This document shows, piece by piece, positions 9,063 to 18,693 of a DNA stretch of 64,000 nucleotides. Each line of letters opens with the position of its first letter. Position 1 is the first letter of the stretch. The notes below the pieces were generated by a model. It saw only the letters and a program-made list of their open reading frames with translations, made no database searches and was not told the origin of the DNA. Position numbers and translations under genes: made by a program. Origin of the DNA: Planctomycetaceae bacterium (lineage in GTDB: Bacteria; Planctomycetota; Planctomycetia; Pirellulales; Lacipirellulaceae); assembly GCA_002702655.1 (NCBI GenBank), contig PABB01000032.1, positions 1 through 64,000 of the forward strand, read 5' to 3'.

Positions 9063-11093
9063 ATGTCTTCCGCGTCTCCGCGGCGCCCGCGCGCCGCCGT
9101 CTTGTCTCACTGGTATGCGCTGCGCCTGCTGCTAGCGGCGTGCGCGTTCTCGCTCACCCCGGTTGCGGGGCCGGCCGCCTCCGCGCAAGACTCCGTCGCC
9201 CGACAGTGGGACGAAGCCCTGCTGGCCGCGATCCGGATCGACACGCCCCGGCCGACAGTCCACGCACGCAACCTGTATCACACGTCGGCCGCGATGTACG
9301 ACGCCTGGGCCGCCTACGATGCGACGGCCATCGGCCAATTCGTGCACGAGAAGCATGCGGCCGTCGACGTGCAGGCAGCCCGCAACGAATCGGTCGCCTA
9401 CGCCGCCTACCGCGTGATGTCGGCGCGCTACCAACTGGCGCATGATCCGACGGCCTCGCAGCAGATCTTCGACGACCTGCTTGCGGCCCAGGGCTATGAC
9501 AAGAACGTGACGACCACCGCCGGCAACTCCCCCGCGGCGGTGGGCAATCGCATCGCCCAGCAGATTCTTGCCGGCACGCTGCTGGACGGCTCCAACGAGG
9601 CCAACGCCTACGCGGACCCCACGGGCTACCAGTCAGTCAATCCGCCCATGCTGACCGGGTTCGCCACGGTCACCGACCAGGACGGCACGCCGCTGGTCGA
9701 CCCCAATCATTGGCAGCCGTTGTATATCGAGGCGTTTACCAATCAGAACGGCATCGTCGACGGCTCGAACCTGCAGCAGTACATTGGCCCCAACTGGGGA
9801 GCGGTGACGCCGTTTGCCATGCAGTCGTCCGGCGGCGGACCGTACAGTTGGAGCGACATCGACCCCGGCCCGCAGCCGCAACTGGGCGGCGCGGGCGACG
9901 CGGACTACCGCGCCCAGGCGCTTGACCTGCTGCGCAAGAGCAGTGCGCTCGACGCGACGCAGGGACCGGGGGCCGAACTGATCAACCTGTCGCCGAGAGT
10001 TAACGGGAATCGTCCGCTGGGATCCTACGACAGCCAGGGCTACGCGGCGAACCCCGCGACGGGCCAGCCTTACGCCGACAATCTCGTCAAGCTTGGCGAC
10101 TACGGGCGGGTGCTCGCCGAATATTGGGCGGACGGGCCGCATTCCGAAACGCCGCCGGGACACTGGAACGTGATCGCCAATCTGGTCTCCGACGACGCGC
10201 GGCTGGAGCATCGCATTCACGGCGCGGGCGCCGAAGTCGATCGGCTCCAGTGGGACGTCAAGATGTACTTGACCCTCAACGGCGCCGTGCACGACGCGGC
10301 CATCGCCGCCTGGGGCGTCAAACGCGAGTACGATTCGGCGCGGCCGATCACGATGATTCGCTACATGGGCAGCCAAGGGCAGTCGAGCGATCCAGGTCTG
10401 CCGTCCTACGACCCCGACGGACTGCCCTTGGAGGACGGGCTGGTCGAGTTGATCACGGCCGAGTCGATTGCGCCGGGCGGCAAGCACCGCAACGCGTACG
10501 ACAATGTGAATCGCGACCACAACGGCGATTTCTTTCCGCTGTTCCACCACAGCGAACTGGTGGGCAAGATCGCGGTGAACGCGTGGGCGCAGGCCCCTGA
10601 CGATCCCGACACCCAGGCGGCCGGGACTGATTGGATTCTCGCGGAGAATTGGCTGCCCTATCAGATGGACAACTTCGTCTCGCCGGCGTTCCCCGGGTAT
10701 GTGTCGGGGCATAGCACGTTCAGCCGCGCTGCGGCCCAGGTGCTGGCGCTGTTCACTGGCAGCGAGTTCTTTCCCGGCGGGCTGGGCGAACTGACGTTCT
10801 CGCCCGACTTTCTCAAATTCGAGGACGGCCCCAGCGAGGAGATCACGCTGCAATGGGCCACCTACTTCGACGCCGCCGACGAGGCGGGCGTGTCCCGCTT
10901 ATGGGGCGGCATCCATCCGCAAATGGACGATCTGCCCGGCCGGATCATGGGCGACTGGATCGGTCGGGAAGCCTTCGCACTGGCGATGCAGCGGTTTCTC
11001 GGCGTGCCAGAGCCGACGGCGGGTGCGCAGATTCTGTTGCTGGCCGGCCTCGCGACCGTAGTTCGTCGACGCTTCAGGCGCGCCGCCGTCTGA
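9063..11093 (+). CDS. vanadium-dependent haloperoxidase / PAP2-type protein with PEP-CTERM
   Basis: A 676-residue exported protein. The N-terminus has a signal peptide (LRLLLAACAFSLTPVAG...ASAQ). All three motifs of the vanadate/phosphate pocket are present: KX6RP as K420-REYDSA-RP, the SGH motif as YVSGHST (His about 550), and SRX5HX3D as SRLWGGIHPQMD (Arg about 611, His about 617). These bind vanadate in haloperoxidases and phosphate in PAP2 acid phosphatases. Its length and the long helical N-terminal half fit the bacterial vanadium haloperoxidase group better than short PAP2 phosphatases. The C-terminus VPEPTA + hydrophobic stretch + RRRFRR is a PEP-CTERM sorting signal, so the enzyme is likely processed by an exosortase-type system at the surface. 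The gene ends converge and overlap the next gene by 20 bp. Confidence 0.87.
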   Translation: MSSASPRRPRAAVLSHWYALRLLLAACAFSLTPVAGPAASAQDSVARQWDEALLAAIRIDTPRPTVHARNLYHTSAAMYDAWAAYDATAIGQFVHEKHAAVDVQAARNESVAYAAYRVMSARYQLAHDPTASQQIFDDLLAAQGYDKNVTTTAGNSPAAVGNRIAQQILAGTLLDGSNEANAYADPTGYQSVNPPMLTGFATVTDQDGTPLVDPNHWQPLYIEAFTNQNGIVDGSNLQQYIGPNWGAVTPFAMQSSGGGPYSWSDIDPGPQPQLGGAGDADYRAQALDLLRKSSALDATQGPGAELINLSPRVNGNRPLGSYDSQGYAANPATGQPYADNLVKLGDYGRVLAEYWADGPHSETPPGHWNVIANLVSDDARLEHRIHGAGAEVDRLQWDVKMYLTLNGAVHDAAIAAWGVKREYDSARPITMIRYMGSQGQSSDPGLPSYDPDGLPLEDGLVELITAESIAPGGKHRNAYDNVNRDHNGDFFPLFHHSELVGKIAVNAWAQAPDDPDTQAAGTDWILAENWLPYQMDNFVSPAFPGYVSGHSTFSRAAAQVLALFTGSEFFPGGLGELTFSPDFLKFEDGPSEEITLQWATYFDAADEAGVSRLWGGIHPQMDDLPGRIMGDWIGREAFALAMQRFLGVPEPTAGAQILLLAGLATVVRRRFRRAAV

Positions 11094-11841
11094 GCATGGT
11101 CAGTCCTGACACGCCCGCCAGCATCAACAGCACGGCGGCGGTCGGTTCCGGCACGGCCCCGGTCGATACGGCGTTGGCCGCTCCGCCGTTGAATTGTTGC
11201 TGCCAGACGAGGAAGTCGCCGCCGCCCGCCAGGCCGTCGCCGGTGGCGTCGCCCGACGCGCCGGTTGCGGGGCCGCCGTAGCTGCCCGACCAGATTGCCA
11301 GATCGGTCCCGTCGACCGCCGAATCGCGATTGAAGTCCGCGGCCTGGTAATCGACCGACAGCGATCCGGTCAATCCGTCGTAGTTCACGCCCCCCTGGGC
11401 GACACGCGCCCCGGTGAACAGTCCGTTGTGGTCCTGGCCGCCAAAGTTGAGCGTGCCGGCGCCGTTCGTTTCGATCGTCAGCACGCGCACCGGATCGTAG
11501 GACGAGAGGATGGCGCCGAGCGCGGCGAATGCGCCGTCCGCCGTGCCGAGGACGTCGTGGATCGAGACGCCCACCGTCACCGTGCCCGTGAACGGGTTTT
11601 GACCCGGATTCGAGAAGCTGAACGCCGCTGCGTTGGGCGTGACGGCGAGGATCTGGCCGCCGTCGTACGCGAATCCAATCTCCACGGCCGCGGCCGGCGA
11701 CGGATCGGGGGTCAGAATCACGTCCCATAGCACGTTCCCCCCATTGGTCCCGCCGAACTCAATGTCCAGCGTGGCGGCGCGGGCCGGCGCCGCGGCCAGC
11801 CAGACCGCCGCGAGCATCACAATGGGAAGCGCCTGTTGCAT
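11074..11841 (-). CDS. PEP-CTERM protein with dockerin-like repeats
   Basis: The open frame reaches 11988, but the ATG at 11841 has a good Shine-Dalgarno (GGAAGA, about 8 nt away) and starts directly with a signal peptide (MQQALPIVMLAAVWLAAAPARA), so I chose it (255 residues). The mature part starts as a beta-sandwich resembling cohesin-like folds (DIEFGGTNGGNVLWDVIL; VEIGFAYDGGQILAV). This is followed by dockerin-like calcium loops (DFNRDSAVDGTDLAIW and GDATGDGLAGGGDFLVW) and a C-terminal VPEPTA-hydrophobic-RRRRA sorting signal. It overlaps the 3' end of the haloperoxidase-type gene on the opposite strand by 20 bp. A structural or adhesive surface role is inferred. Confidence 0.8.
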   Translation of the reverse strand: MQQALPIVMLAAVWLAAAPARAATLDIEFGGTNGGNVLWDVILTPDPSPAAAVEIGFAYDGGQILAVTPNAAAFSFSNPGQNPFTGTVTVGVSIHDVLGTADGAFAALGAILSSYDPVRVLTIETNGAGTLNFGGQDHNGLFTGARVAQGGVNYDGLTGSLSVDYQAADFNRDSAVDGTDLAIWSGSYGGPATGASGDATGDGLAGGGDFLVWQQQFNGGAANAVSTGAVPEPTAAVLLMLAGVSGLTMLRRRRA

Positions 11842-11984
11842 CAATGATCTTCCAGCCGCACCGAACACGGCCGCGCGCGCGGCATTCAGCAAACCGGCCT
11901 GTAAGGTGAACATTCTCGTGCCTGGATCTCTGCGTCGTTCTCTGTGCGTTGTCTGCCGGCGGTCGGCAACCTGCTGTTGGTGCA

Positions 11985-14900
11985 TCATGCCGTGTCGTCC
12001 GCTCCCCAGCCGAGGGGCCCCCGACGTAATCCGTCGGCGCCACGGCCCAATGCGCGATCAACTGCGCGGTGCGAGACGTCCTGCGTCAACTCGTCAAGCG
12101 GCTCCGCATCCGTGAACTTGCGGCCGTGTCGGCGGAGCGGCAAGGCGTCTCGCCGCGCCGGAGCGTGCTGCCTGCGTGGCTTTGCGATGCCGCCTTCTCC
12201 GAGCGCGGCAAAAGCCGACTCGCGAATCGCTGAGGTTGCCGATGCGTCGGGGGCGAATGTGGCCGTGACGGCGGGAGCGGTCAATAGATCCAGCGCTCCG
12301 CCCGTACTGTACACGCTCAGCAGCTCAACGCTCGCCGGCTCGCTGACGGCGGAGGCCGTCACCGTCTGCGCGATCGAAACAGTGCTGAACGCCAGGTTCG
12401 ACAACTGCTCGATCTGCTCGCTGGGCAGCGCTTCGGGGTAAATCCGGAACTCGTCGATCCGGCCAAACAACGCCGGGTCGGCGCCATACTGCGAGTCGCC
12501 CAGCCAGTTCTGGAAGGTGAAGCCCAGATCGGCCGGGCTGAGCGTCATGCCGTTGTTCGTCGCTACCGGGGAGCCGTTCAGGTACATCGTCCCCAGGTTG
12601 CCCGCCTGCGTAATCGCCACGTGGTACCACTGCCCGGTCGACAGCGTCGGGCCGTTGAGCTGCTGCTCGCCGCCGCCGCCGCTTGTGGTGATGGCGAAAC
12701 GCAGCGGCCCAGTCGTCGACCCGGCCGCGGGGGTGAGGAACATGTTGGCCGCCGTCCCCGAGCCGAAGTCGAACACCCGCGACCAAGCGCCCTTGGAGTC
12801 CAGGTAGAACCATGTGGCGATCGTAAAGTCGTCCAGACCGCCGGTGATATTGTTGGGCAGGTTGGCCCGGCCGCCGGAGAGCGACAGGGCGTTGCCGTCG
12901 ACGCCCGTGGTCCATCCCGTGGTCCCCGACAGCGTGGCGTTGTTGCCGTTGCCGGACGAGTCGTTGAGCGTCGTGCCGAAGGATTCATCGGCCTCGTACC
13001 AAGCGCGCGGCGTTACAATGTCGACCACCGTCGAGCCCTGCCCGGCGGCGCCCTGGGCCAGCACCGTCGCCATTTCGCCCGTGGCTGGCGCCGTGTACAG
13101 GCCCCCGGCGGTCACGCTGCCGCCGCCGCTGCCGACCGACCAGGTGACGCTGGTCGGCACGCCCGTCGAATTGCCGAACTGGTCCGCCTCGAACGCCGCC
13201 AGCTGCAGCGAGGCGCCGGCCGCCACGACGCCGGCCGTCGGCTCGATCGCCACGCCGGACACCGTCGCGGTCACCGTGACTGCGACCGAGCTGAACGCGA
13301 CGGCGTCGAACGCCGTGTTTTCAATTGCCACGGTGAACGTGTACTCGCCTGCCTCCGTAAAGGTGGCGGTCGTACTCTTGGCGGCGTTCGTGCCGTTGAC
13401 GCTGTAACTCACGCTACCGGGACCGGTGGCCGACCAGGTGTAAGCGAGATTCTGTTCGCCCGTGAGCACTCCGCCCAACACGGACAGGTCGGTCGACACG
13501 CCGGTCACTGTGGTCGGACTGGCCGCCGCGGCGGTCACGACGGTCGGCTGCTGGGCGAAGCTGTCGCCCCAGACGGTGAAGTCCGCCGCGTCGACGATGC
13601 CGTCTTCGTTGCCGTCGGCGCGCAAGTCAGAGGTGGAGCCGTAGGTCGACTTCCAGATGTTGTAGTCCGCGACGTCGATCAGGCCGTTCTTGTCGTAGTC
13701 GCCGGGCAACTGCAGGACGGAGAAGTCGGCTTTGACCAAACCTGACCAGGCGCCCGACGGCTCCCTCACCCGCGCCCACACGGTCGTGTCGGCCGTCAAC
13801 ACGATCGGCCCCGTGTAGGCCTGGACGGCCGCCGCAGGGTTCACGCCGCCGCCGATCTCGCGGGGGTCGGTGGCCCCGTCCAGGGAGTAGTAAATCGTTC
13901 CCCCTGCGGACGACAGCTCCAGCGGGTAACCGGCGTCCACTTCGCCGCCCAGTTGGCTGAACTCCGGGACGCCCAGCGGGCTCAGCAGTCCGTCGTTCTG
14001 CAACTGCGCGATGACCATGTCCCCGCGCTGCGGAAAGTAGGTGTTCAGCAGCCAGTTGACCTCGGCGTCCCAGTCGGACTTGTCGTAGGGGACGCTTCGC
14101 TTGGCGTCGCCCCACCGAGCCGCGTTCGCAATGATGGCCGACTCGACCTCCGCCACGCGTTCGCTCATGCGGGCGATGTTGGCATCCGCGGTGAGCGGTC
14201 CGTTATTCAGCAGCAGATCTGTCGCGCGATCAACAAATCGCTGCACGTACTCCGGATGCGCCAACAGATCCTGATGCAGGAACGCCGGATTGAAAAACTC
14301 GAAGTCGTCGTAATATTGCCCGCTGAACGGACCGGTGCGGTCAATGGTAAACGTGCCGTGCAGCGTGCCAGTGAGCTCCCCGGCGCCAAGAGAATGCTCG
14401 TTGTCGTGCAGGAAGAATTGAAAGCCCTCGTCGCCCGTTTCCCGGTTGCGGATGCCGAACCAGTTGTTCGCCCGCTCGTTGCCAAAGAACGCAGAAATTC
14501 CCGTGTCGTGACCGCCCGTGTAGAAAATGATCATCATGTAGTTGATCAAATTGTCGACGTCCAGCAGCACCGGCAGACTCTCGTTGCGCGTGCCGTCGGG
14601 ATTCAGGCCTTGCATGGCCCAGTAGTTGTTCGCGGCGCCGGTCGGATTGTCCGCCAGGGCCTGGGCCGACTCGAACAGTTGCCGCCAGGCCACGTCGGTG
14701 CCGTCGGCGATCTCGGTGCCGCCCGATTCGAACGGGTCCGATTTGACCACGTCGTAATCCTCTTGGTCGCCGCCGAAGTAGGATTCGCCGAAGTGTTCTT
14801 GGACGCGTTCTTGGGTCATGAACAGGCCCCAATACTGCCCGTTCAGATACAGGTGGAAGTAGTCGCTGCGCGTGTGCGGGTCGCCGAGGTCGGCTTGCGT

Positions 14901-16784
14901 GTCGCGGCTGAATACCTCGCGCAGGAACGAGTTTTGAGCCCCGTTGATCGAATCGCCCCAACTCGCCCAGGAATAATTCTGCGAAGTGCGAAGATCGAGC
15001 ACGTCGAACTTATCGGCTCCCTCTTCGCCGAACAGCGGGTAGTTGAGCAGCCCGTCGCCGTATTCGCTACGGAAATACAGACGAAAAGCGTGTTTCGGAT
15101 TCCCGTTGTTGCGCGACGCCCCGCCGCGAATTCGCAACCCCGCGTTGGTCGTAAAGCCCCCGGTCATATCGGGGTTAATCAACTCGACTGACGTAAAGCG
15201 TTCCCATTCTCGACCGCGGTTGCCGGCGTTGACGTAAATGCCCGTCGTGGCGTCGAAAAGATTCTCCACGTCGGTGGTCAACGCGATCGCCGGCAGCGAC
15301 GCCAGCGAGTCCTTCACCGCCTGCTCGCCGTACTGCGACACGATTTGCGGGTCGATGCCGTAGTCGAGAACCTGGCCGTTGACGTTAAAGCCGGGCCACC
15401 CGGCCGGCGCTTCGCCCGCGGGGGATTGCTCGACAATGTCATCCAAGAACAGATAGCTCGACGCCTGCACGAACGACGGTTTGTAGTCCTGCCTGAACGC
15501 GATCGCCCGCAGCGGCGTGGTGCTGCTGACCGTGACTGGCGTACTGTAGGCCTGGCCGTTGATCGGCGTCAGATTCTCGTCGACCGCCGGCGTCGACCCG
15601 TCGGTTGTGTAAACAATCAGCGCGCCGGGCGTTGCCGTCGCGATGGACACCTGCTGCGTCGAATTGTAAAAGCCGTGCGGCACGCTGAACGTCGGCTGCT
15701 CGACGAAGCCGGCGAACGCCTCGCCGTTGCCGTAGCCCGGCGTCGGCTCATTGAGGTACCCAATCGTCTCGGGCGACGCGATTTCCGACTCGCTGGCCGT
15801 GAGCTCGGGGACGATCAAAAAGTCGCTGCTGCCGGCCGAGAAGTTCAGCGCGTGGATCGCCAGCACGTTGTCGCCCTCGACCAACAACGGCAGCGCATCG
15901 GCGACGTCGAATTCGGTGAAGCTGATCGCCTCGAAGTCGTCGTGGAACGTCGTGGCTGTCGAACTCCAGTTGGGCGACGCGGGGGCGTTGGCCGAGGCGA
16001 TCTCCACGCCGTTGAGGTACGCGACGAAACCGTCGTCGTATTTCATGTTCAGCTTCAACTGCCCCAGACCGGACAGCGACGAAACCTCAAACGGCACGCG
16101 CACGTACAACCCCGCGGTGCCTGAAGAAACCTGTGTGTTGTACTGGCCGACAAAATTCGGGAACCCGCCAGGCGAGTTTTCGTAGCCGAACCCTGTCGAC
16201 CCGGTGATGTTAAACCCGCTGTCGTCGAACGCGGGCGAGGTCCACGTCGCGTCCCAACTTGCGTTGGTCGGGACCCACGCCTTGGCCGAGGCGCCCTCGG
16301 CGACCAGCGTCACCGGCGAGCCGGTCATCTCCCGCCCGTACGACACGTCCTCAACTTGCGGCGGGAACTCCGGGGCGTACTGATCGATGACCGTCAGTCC
16401 ATCGGCGGCGACCAGCCCCAAATACTCGCCGTCGGCGGAAAGCCGGAAGTTCGTGTGCAACTCGCCGCCGGCCGCCACCACGTCCTTGCTCGAGGCGAAC
16501 ACCACCAGAAAGCCGCCCGCGGCAACCGACGATCCGGCGGGGAACTGCCACTTGGTCAGTTCGCTGTCATTGTCCGTCAAGTACAGGCCCGTCAGATCGA
16601 CCGTGGCCGCCGTCGGATTGTAAATCTCCAGCCAGTCGGACGAGTCTCCCTGGTAATCGACCAGCGTGTCTTCATTCGACGCCATGAATTCGGAGATCCG
16701 CAGCGCCGACGCGTCGAGCATGCAACGCGCTTCAAGGTGCTGGAAACGAAGAGAGCGTCGACGGGTCGAGATCGGCTGCGCCAT
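11985..16784 (-). CDS. giant secreted CotH-type protein with lamin-tail, dockerin and LamG regions
   Basis: The start is set at the ATG at 16784 (1599 residues), which puts the sorting segment RRSLRFQHLEARCMLDAS at the N-terminus. In order I see: a lamin-tail domain (about 25-150, LRISEFMASNEDT...DWLEIYNP); a beta-sandwich; a chitobiase/FN3-like stretch (YYTTDGSTP-like signature); a CotH kinase-like domain (about 540-820, with GLRIRGGASR, FHLYLNGQYWGLF, FFLHDNEHSLG); a dockerin-like pair near 1028 (GDYDKNGLIDVADYN); Ig-like domains; and a LamG/concanavalin-like domain (about 1260-1450, FTIATWFYLD). CotH in spores is a protein kinase, but in planctomycete surface proteins its substrate is unknown. 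The last 75 residues are Arg/Ala-rich. Confidence 0.85.
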   Translation of the reverse strand: MAQPISTRRRSLRFQHLEARCMLDASALRISEFMASNEDTLVDYQGDSSDWLEIYNPTAATVDLTGLYLTDNDSELTKWQFPAGSSVAAGGFLVVFASSKDVVAAGGELHTNFRLSADGEYLGLVAADGLTVIDQYAPEFPPQVEDVSYGREMTGSPVTLVAEGASAKAWVPTNASWDATWTSPAFDDSGFNITGSTGFGYENSPGGFPNFVGQYNTQVSSGTAGLYVRVPFEVSSLSGLGQLKLNMKYDDGFVAYLNGVEIASANAPASPNWSSTATTFHDDFEAISFTEFDVADALPLLVEGDNVLAIHALNFSAGSSDFLIVPELTASESEIASPETIGYLNEPTPGYGNGEAFAGFVEQPTFSVPHGFYNSTQQVSIATATPGALIVYTTDGSTPAVDENLTPINGQAYSTPVTVSSTTPLRAIAFRQDYKPSFVQASSYLFLDDIVEQSPAGEAPAGWPGFNVNGQVLDYGIDPQIVSQYGEQAVKDSLASLPAIALTTDVENLFDATTGIYVNAGNRGREWERFTSVELINPDMTGGFTTNAGLRIRGGASRNNGNPKHAFRLYFRSEYGDGLLNYPLFGEEGADKFDVLDLRTSQNYSWASWGDSINGAQNSFLREVFSRDTQADLGDPHTRSDYFHLYLNGQYWGLFMTQERVQEHFGESYFGGDQEDYDVVKSDPFESGGTEIADGTDVAWRQLFESAQALADNPTGAANNYWAMQGLNPDGTRNESLPVLLDVDNLINYMMIIFYTGGHDTGISAFFGNERANNWFGIRNRETGDEGFQFFLHDNEHSLGAGELTGTLHGTFTIDRTGPFSGQYYDDFEFFNPAFLHQDLLAHPEYVQRFVDRATDLLLNNGPLTADANIARMSERVAEVESAIIANAARWGDAKRSVPYDKSDWDAEVNWLLNTYFPQRGDMVIAQLQNDGLLSPLGVPEFSQLGGEVDAGYPLELSSAGGTIYYSLDGATDPREIGGGVNPAAAVQAYTGPIVLTADTTVWARVREPSGAWSGLVKADFSVLQLPGDYDKNGLIDVADYNIWKSTYGSTSDLRADGNEDGIVDAADFTVWGDSFAQQPTVVTAAAASPTTVTGVSTDLSVLGGVLTGEQNLAYTWSATGPGSVSYSVNGTNAAKSTTATFTEAGEYTFTVAIENTAFDAVAFSSVAVTVTATVSGVAIEPTAGVVAAGASLQLAAFEADQFGNSTGVPTSVTWSVGSGGGSVTAGGLYTAPATGEMATVLAQGAAGQGSTVVDIVTPRAWYEADESFGTTLNDSSGNGNNATLSGTTGWTTGVDGNALSLSGGRANLPNNITGGLDDFTIATWFYLDSKGAWSRVFDFGSGTAANMFLTPAAGSTTGPLRFAITTSGGGGEQQLNGPTLSTGQWYHVAITQAGNLGTMYLNGSPVATNNGMTLSPADLGFTFQNWLGDSQYGADPALFGRIDEFRIYPEALPSEQIEQLSNLAFSTVSIAQTVTASAVSEPASVELLSVYSTGGALDLLTAPAVTATFAPDASATSAIRESAFAALGEGGIAKPRRQHAPARRDALPLRRHGRKFTDAEPLDELTQDVSHRAVDRALGRGADGLRRGPLGWGADDTA

Positions 16785-17256
16785 GCAAGTCGGCAGTATT
16801 GATAGGACGCCCGATTGGGCAGGTTCACAAGAGATGCGAAAAGGGCCGCGAAGAACGCCGGTGGCGTCGCCCAGGGGTGGTTCCGGAGTGCACAAGGGGC
16901 GGCCAGAGAGCGCTCTTCACATCTTCTTCATAATATTTGTGATTCGCGACGGCGTCCATTGAACGGCCGCGGCCGTGGCGGCTCACTTGGTGAGAAAAGA
17001 CCGCACGACCAGTGCAATTCGGCCCGGTATGCGCGGATTAGGGGCCAGGTTTTGCGCAATTTTCCAACGCCGCGGCAAGGCAGTTGGGCGGCGCGCCCCC
17101 CGATATGACAGCCGGCCGAGCCGACGAGTGACCTCGCGGCCTGGATCGCCAGATCCGCGACAGTCGCGCCGGGAAGACGCGCACGACGGCAAGCAACTCG
17201 TCAACGAAGGGCTGGCCGCATGACAAGAAGTGCCGCCGGCGGCCATATGTGAAAAG
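16785..17256. other. gene-free stretch with the promoter region of the CotH gene
   Basis: About 470 bp between the CotH-type gene and tRNA-Ser. No frame here has convincing composition. It presumably holds the promoter of the minus-strand giant gene, but I cannot identify -35/-10 elements with confidence. Confidence 0.45.
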
Positions 17257-17341
<85 letters not shown>

Positions 17342-17534
17342 GAAGACGCTGGGACGAATGCCCGCGGGGCGATTCGCCAAGCGACCGCCGCAGCGTCTGT
17401 TGCTGACCGGCACCATCTTAGTGAGTGGGACCGTGGATCGCCAAGGCAGGAGGACCTGCTTTCCCACATTTGCCGTCTGATTGCAGTCTGCCAGTCGGGC
17501 GTCGACCATAGAGAAAGGTAGCGTCCAGCGGATG

Positions 17535-18548
17535 TCACGGTTCGCCAACGCCCGGCTCCAGCGTCTCACTTGGCCGGCCGCACCCACGCCGTATCAATAC
17601 GGCGCCGCTGACGATCCACAGCACGACGCTCACCAAGACTGACGCCGCCAACACTGTCAGGTTCGTGTGGACGCGCAACTCGGCCGCCAGGGCCAGGAAA
17701 TAGACGACCGACGCGGTGAGCGGGATCAGCAGCAGCGGCAGGTAGGCCGACAGCGGGACGTCGGCCTGCAGAGCGACGAAGGCAGTTGGCCGCGGCTCGC
17801 GGCGCCGATTCATTGCGAGGGGCGCGACGGTCGCCGCGAGCAGCGCGGGCATCAGCCACAGCGCCACCGGCGCGACGCGCACCGTCACGAGCGCGAAATA
17901 GACCAGCGTCGCCGCAGCGAGCGTTGCCAGCTCCCATCGTCCGGGACGGAAATCAAACGGCATCAAGCGATTGTTCAGCCACAGCGCCGCGGCAAGCACG
18001 ACCGTCGTGGCGCAGCTGAACAGTAGGAAGCGAATCAATAGCACGTCTTTGGCGCCGCTTTGCAGCAGTTCGTCCATGGGGGCGGGCGGCTCGGTCCACC
18101 AGAAGATTGCCCACGCGCCGTAGAACAACCCGATGGCGATCGCCGCCGCGGCCACGCGCGACGCACGGCCGGTCGCCAGCGCTGCGCGCAGGCCGTACCA
18201 ACCGGCGCCCACGTCAATCAGGGCGTGCCAGGCCAACGCGGTCCACGGAATCGTCACCGGCAGCGGCAAATCTGGCGTGCCGTAGGTCGTCTGCAGGACG
18301 ATGCCTTCTTCGAACCAACCATACAGAGCGCCAGTCAGGTAGACGGCCCAAAAGCAGCGCGCGCGGAAGCAGCTGATCAGGCACAGAAACACGTAACCGA
18401 ACAGCGAATAGACGACCCACGTCAGCGCCAGCCCGCCGACGTCCATGCCTTCCCGTTCGGGCGTGGCCCAAAACAGAATCTCGCCGAAGTAGAGAAAAAC
18501 GTAGCCCGTCAGGCCGGCCGCGTAGATACGTTTGGCGAAATCGACCAT
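17535..18548 (-). CDS. polytopic membrane protein of unknown function
   Basis: The ATG at 18548 (337 residues) was preferred over a longer frame to 18752, because the longer version begins with 68 Arg/Ser-rich residues that overlap the end of preA. I count nine or ten hydrophobic segments, starting with IYAAGLTGYVFLYFGEILFW and ending with LTVLAASVLVSVVLWIVSGAVL. This makes it an inner-membrane protein. Polar loop residues (W-F-E-E-G, WHALIDVGAGWY) lie between helices. I do not recognise the family. It is on the same strand as, and 145 bp downstream of, preA, and may be the last gene of the pyrimidine operon or an independent gene. Confidence 0.7.
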   Translation of the reverse strand: MVDFAKRIYAAGLTGYVFLYFGEILFWATPEREGMDVGGLALTWVVYSLFGYVFLCLISCFRARCFWAVYLTGALYGWFEEGIVLQTTYGTPDLPLPVTIPWTALAWHALIDVGAGWYGLRAALATGRASRVAAAAIAIGLFYGAWAIFWWTEPPAPMDELLQSGAKDVLLIRFLLFSCATTVVLAAALWLNNRLMPFDFRPGRWELATLAAATLVYFALVTVRVAPVALWLMPALLAATVAPLAMNRRREPRPTAFVALQADVPLSAYLPLLLIPLTASVVYFLALAAELRVHTNLTVLAASVLVSVVLWIVSGAVLIRRGCGRPSETLEPGVGEP

Positions 18549-18693
18549 GGGCGATCCGGCGCTGACGCAGACGGAGTACGACGAACGCCCGCCAGCACGC
18601 GTGGCTCCGGGCCCAACAGGGACTTCGTCTGTCGCGGCGAAATCTTGCCGTGGCTGGCAACGCGACTCGAAGAAATTGACGACGCCCGGCGAC

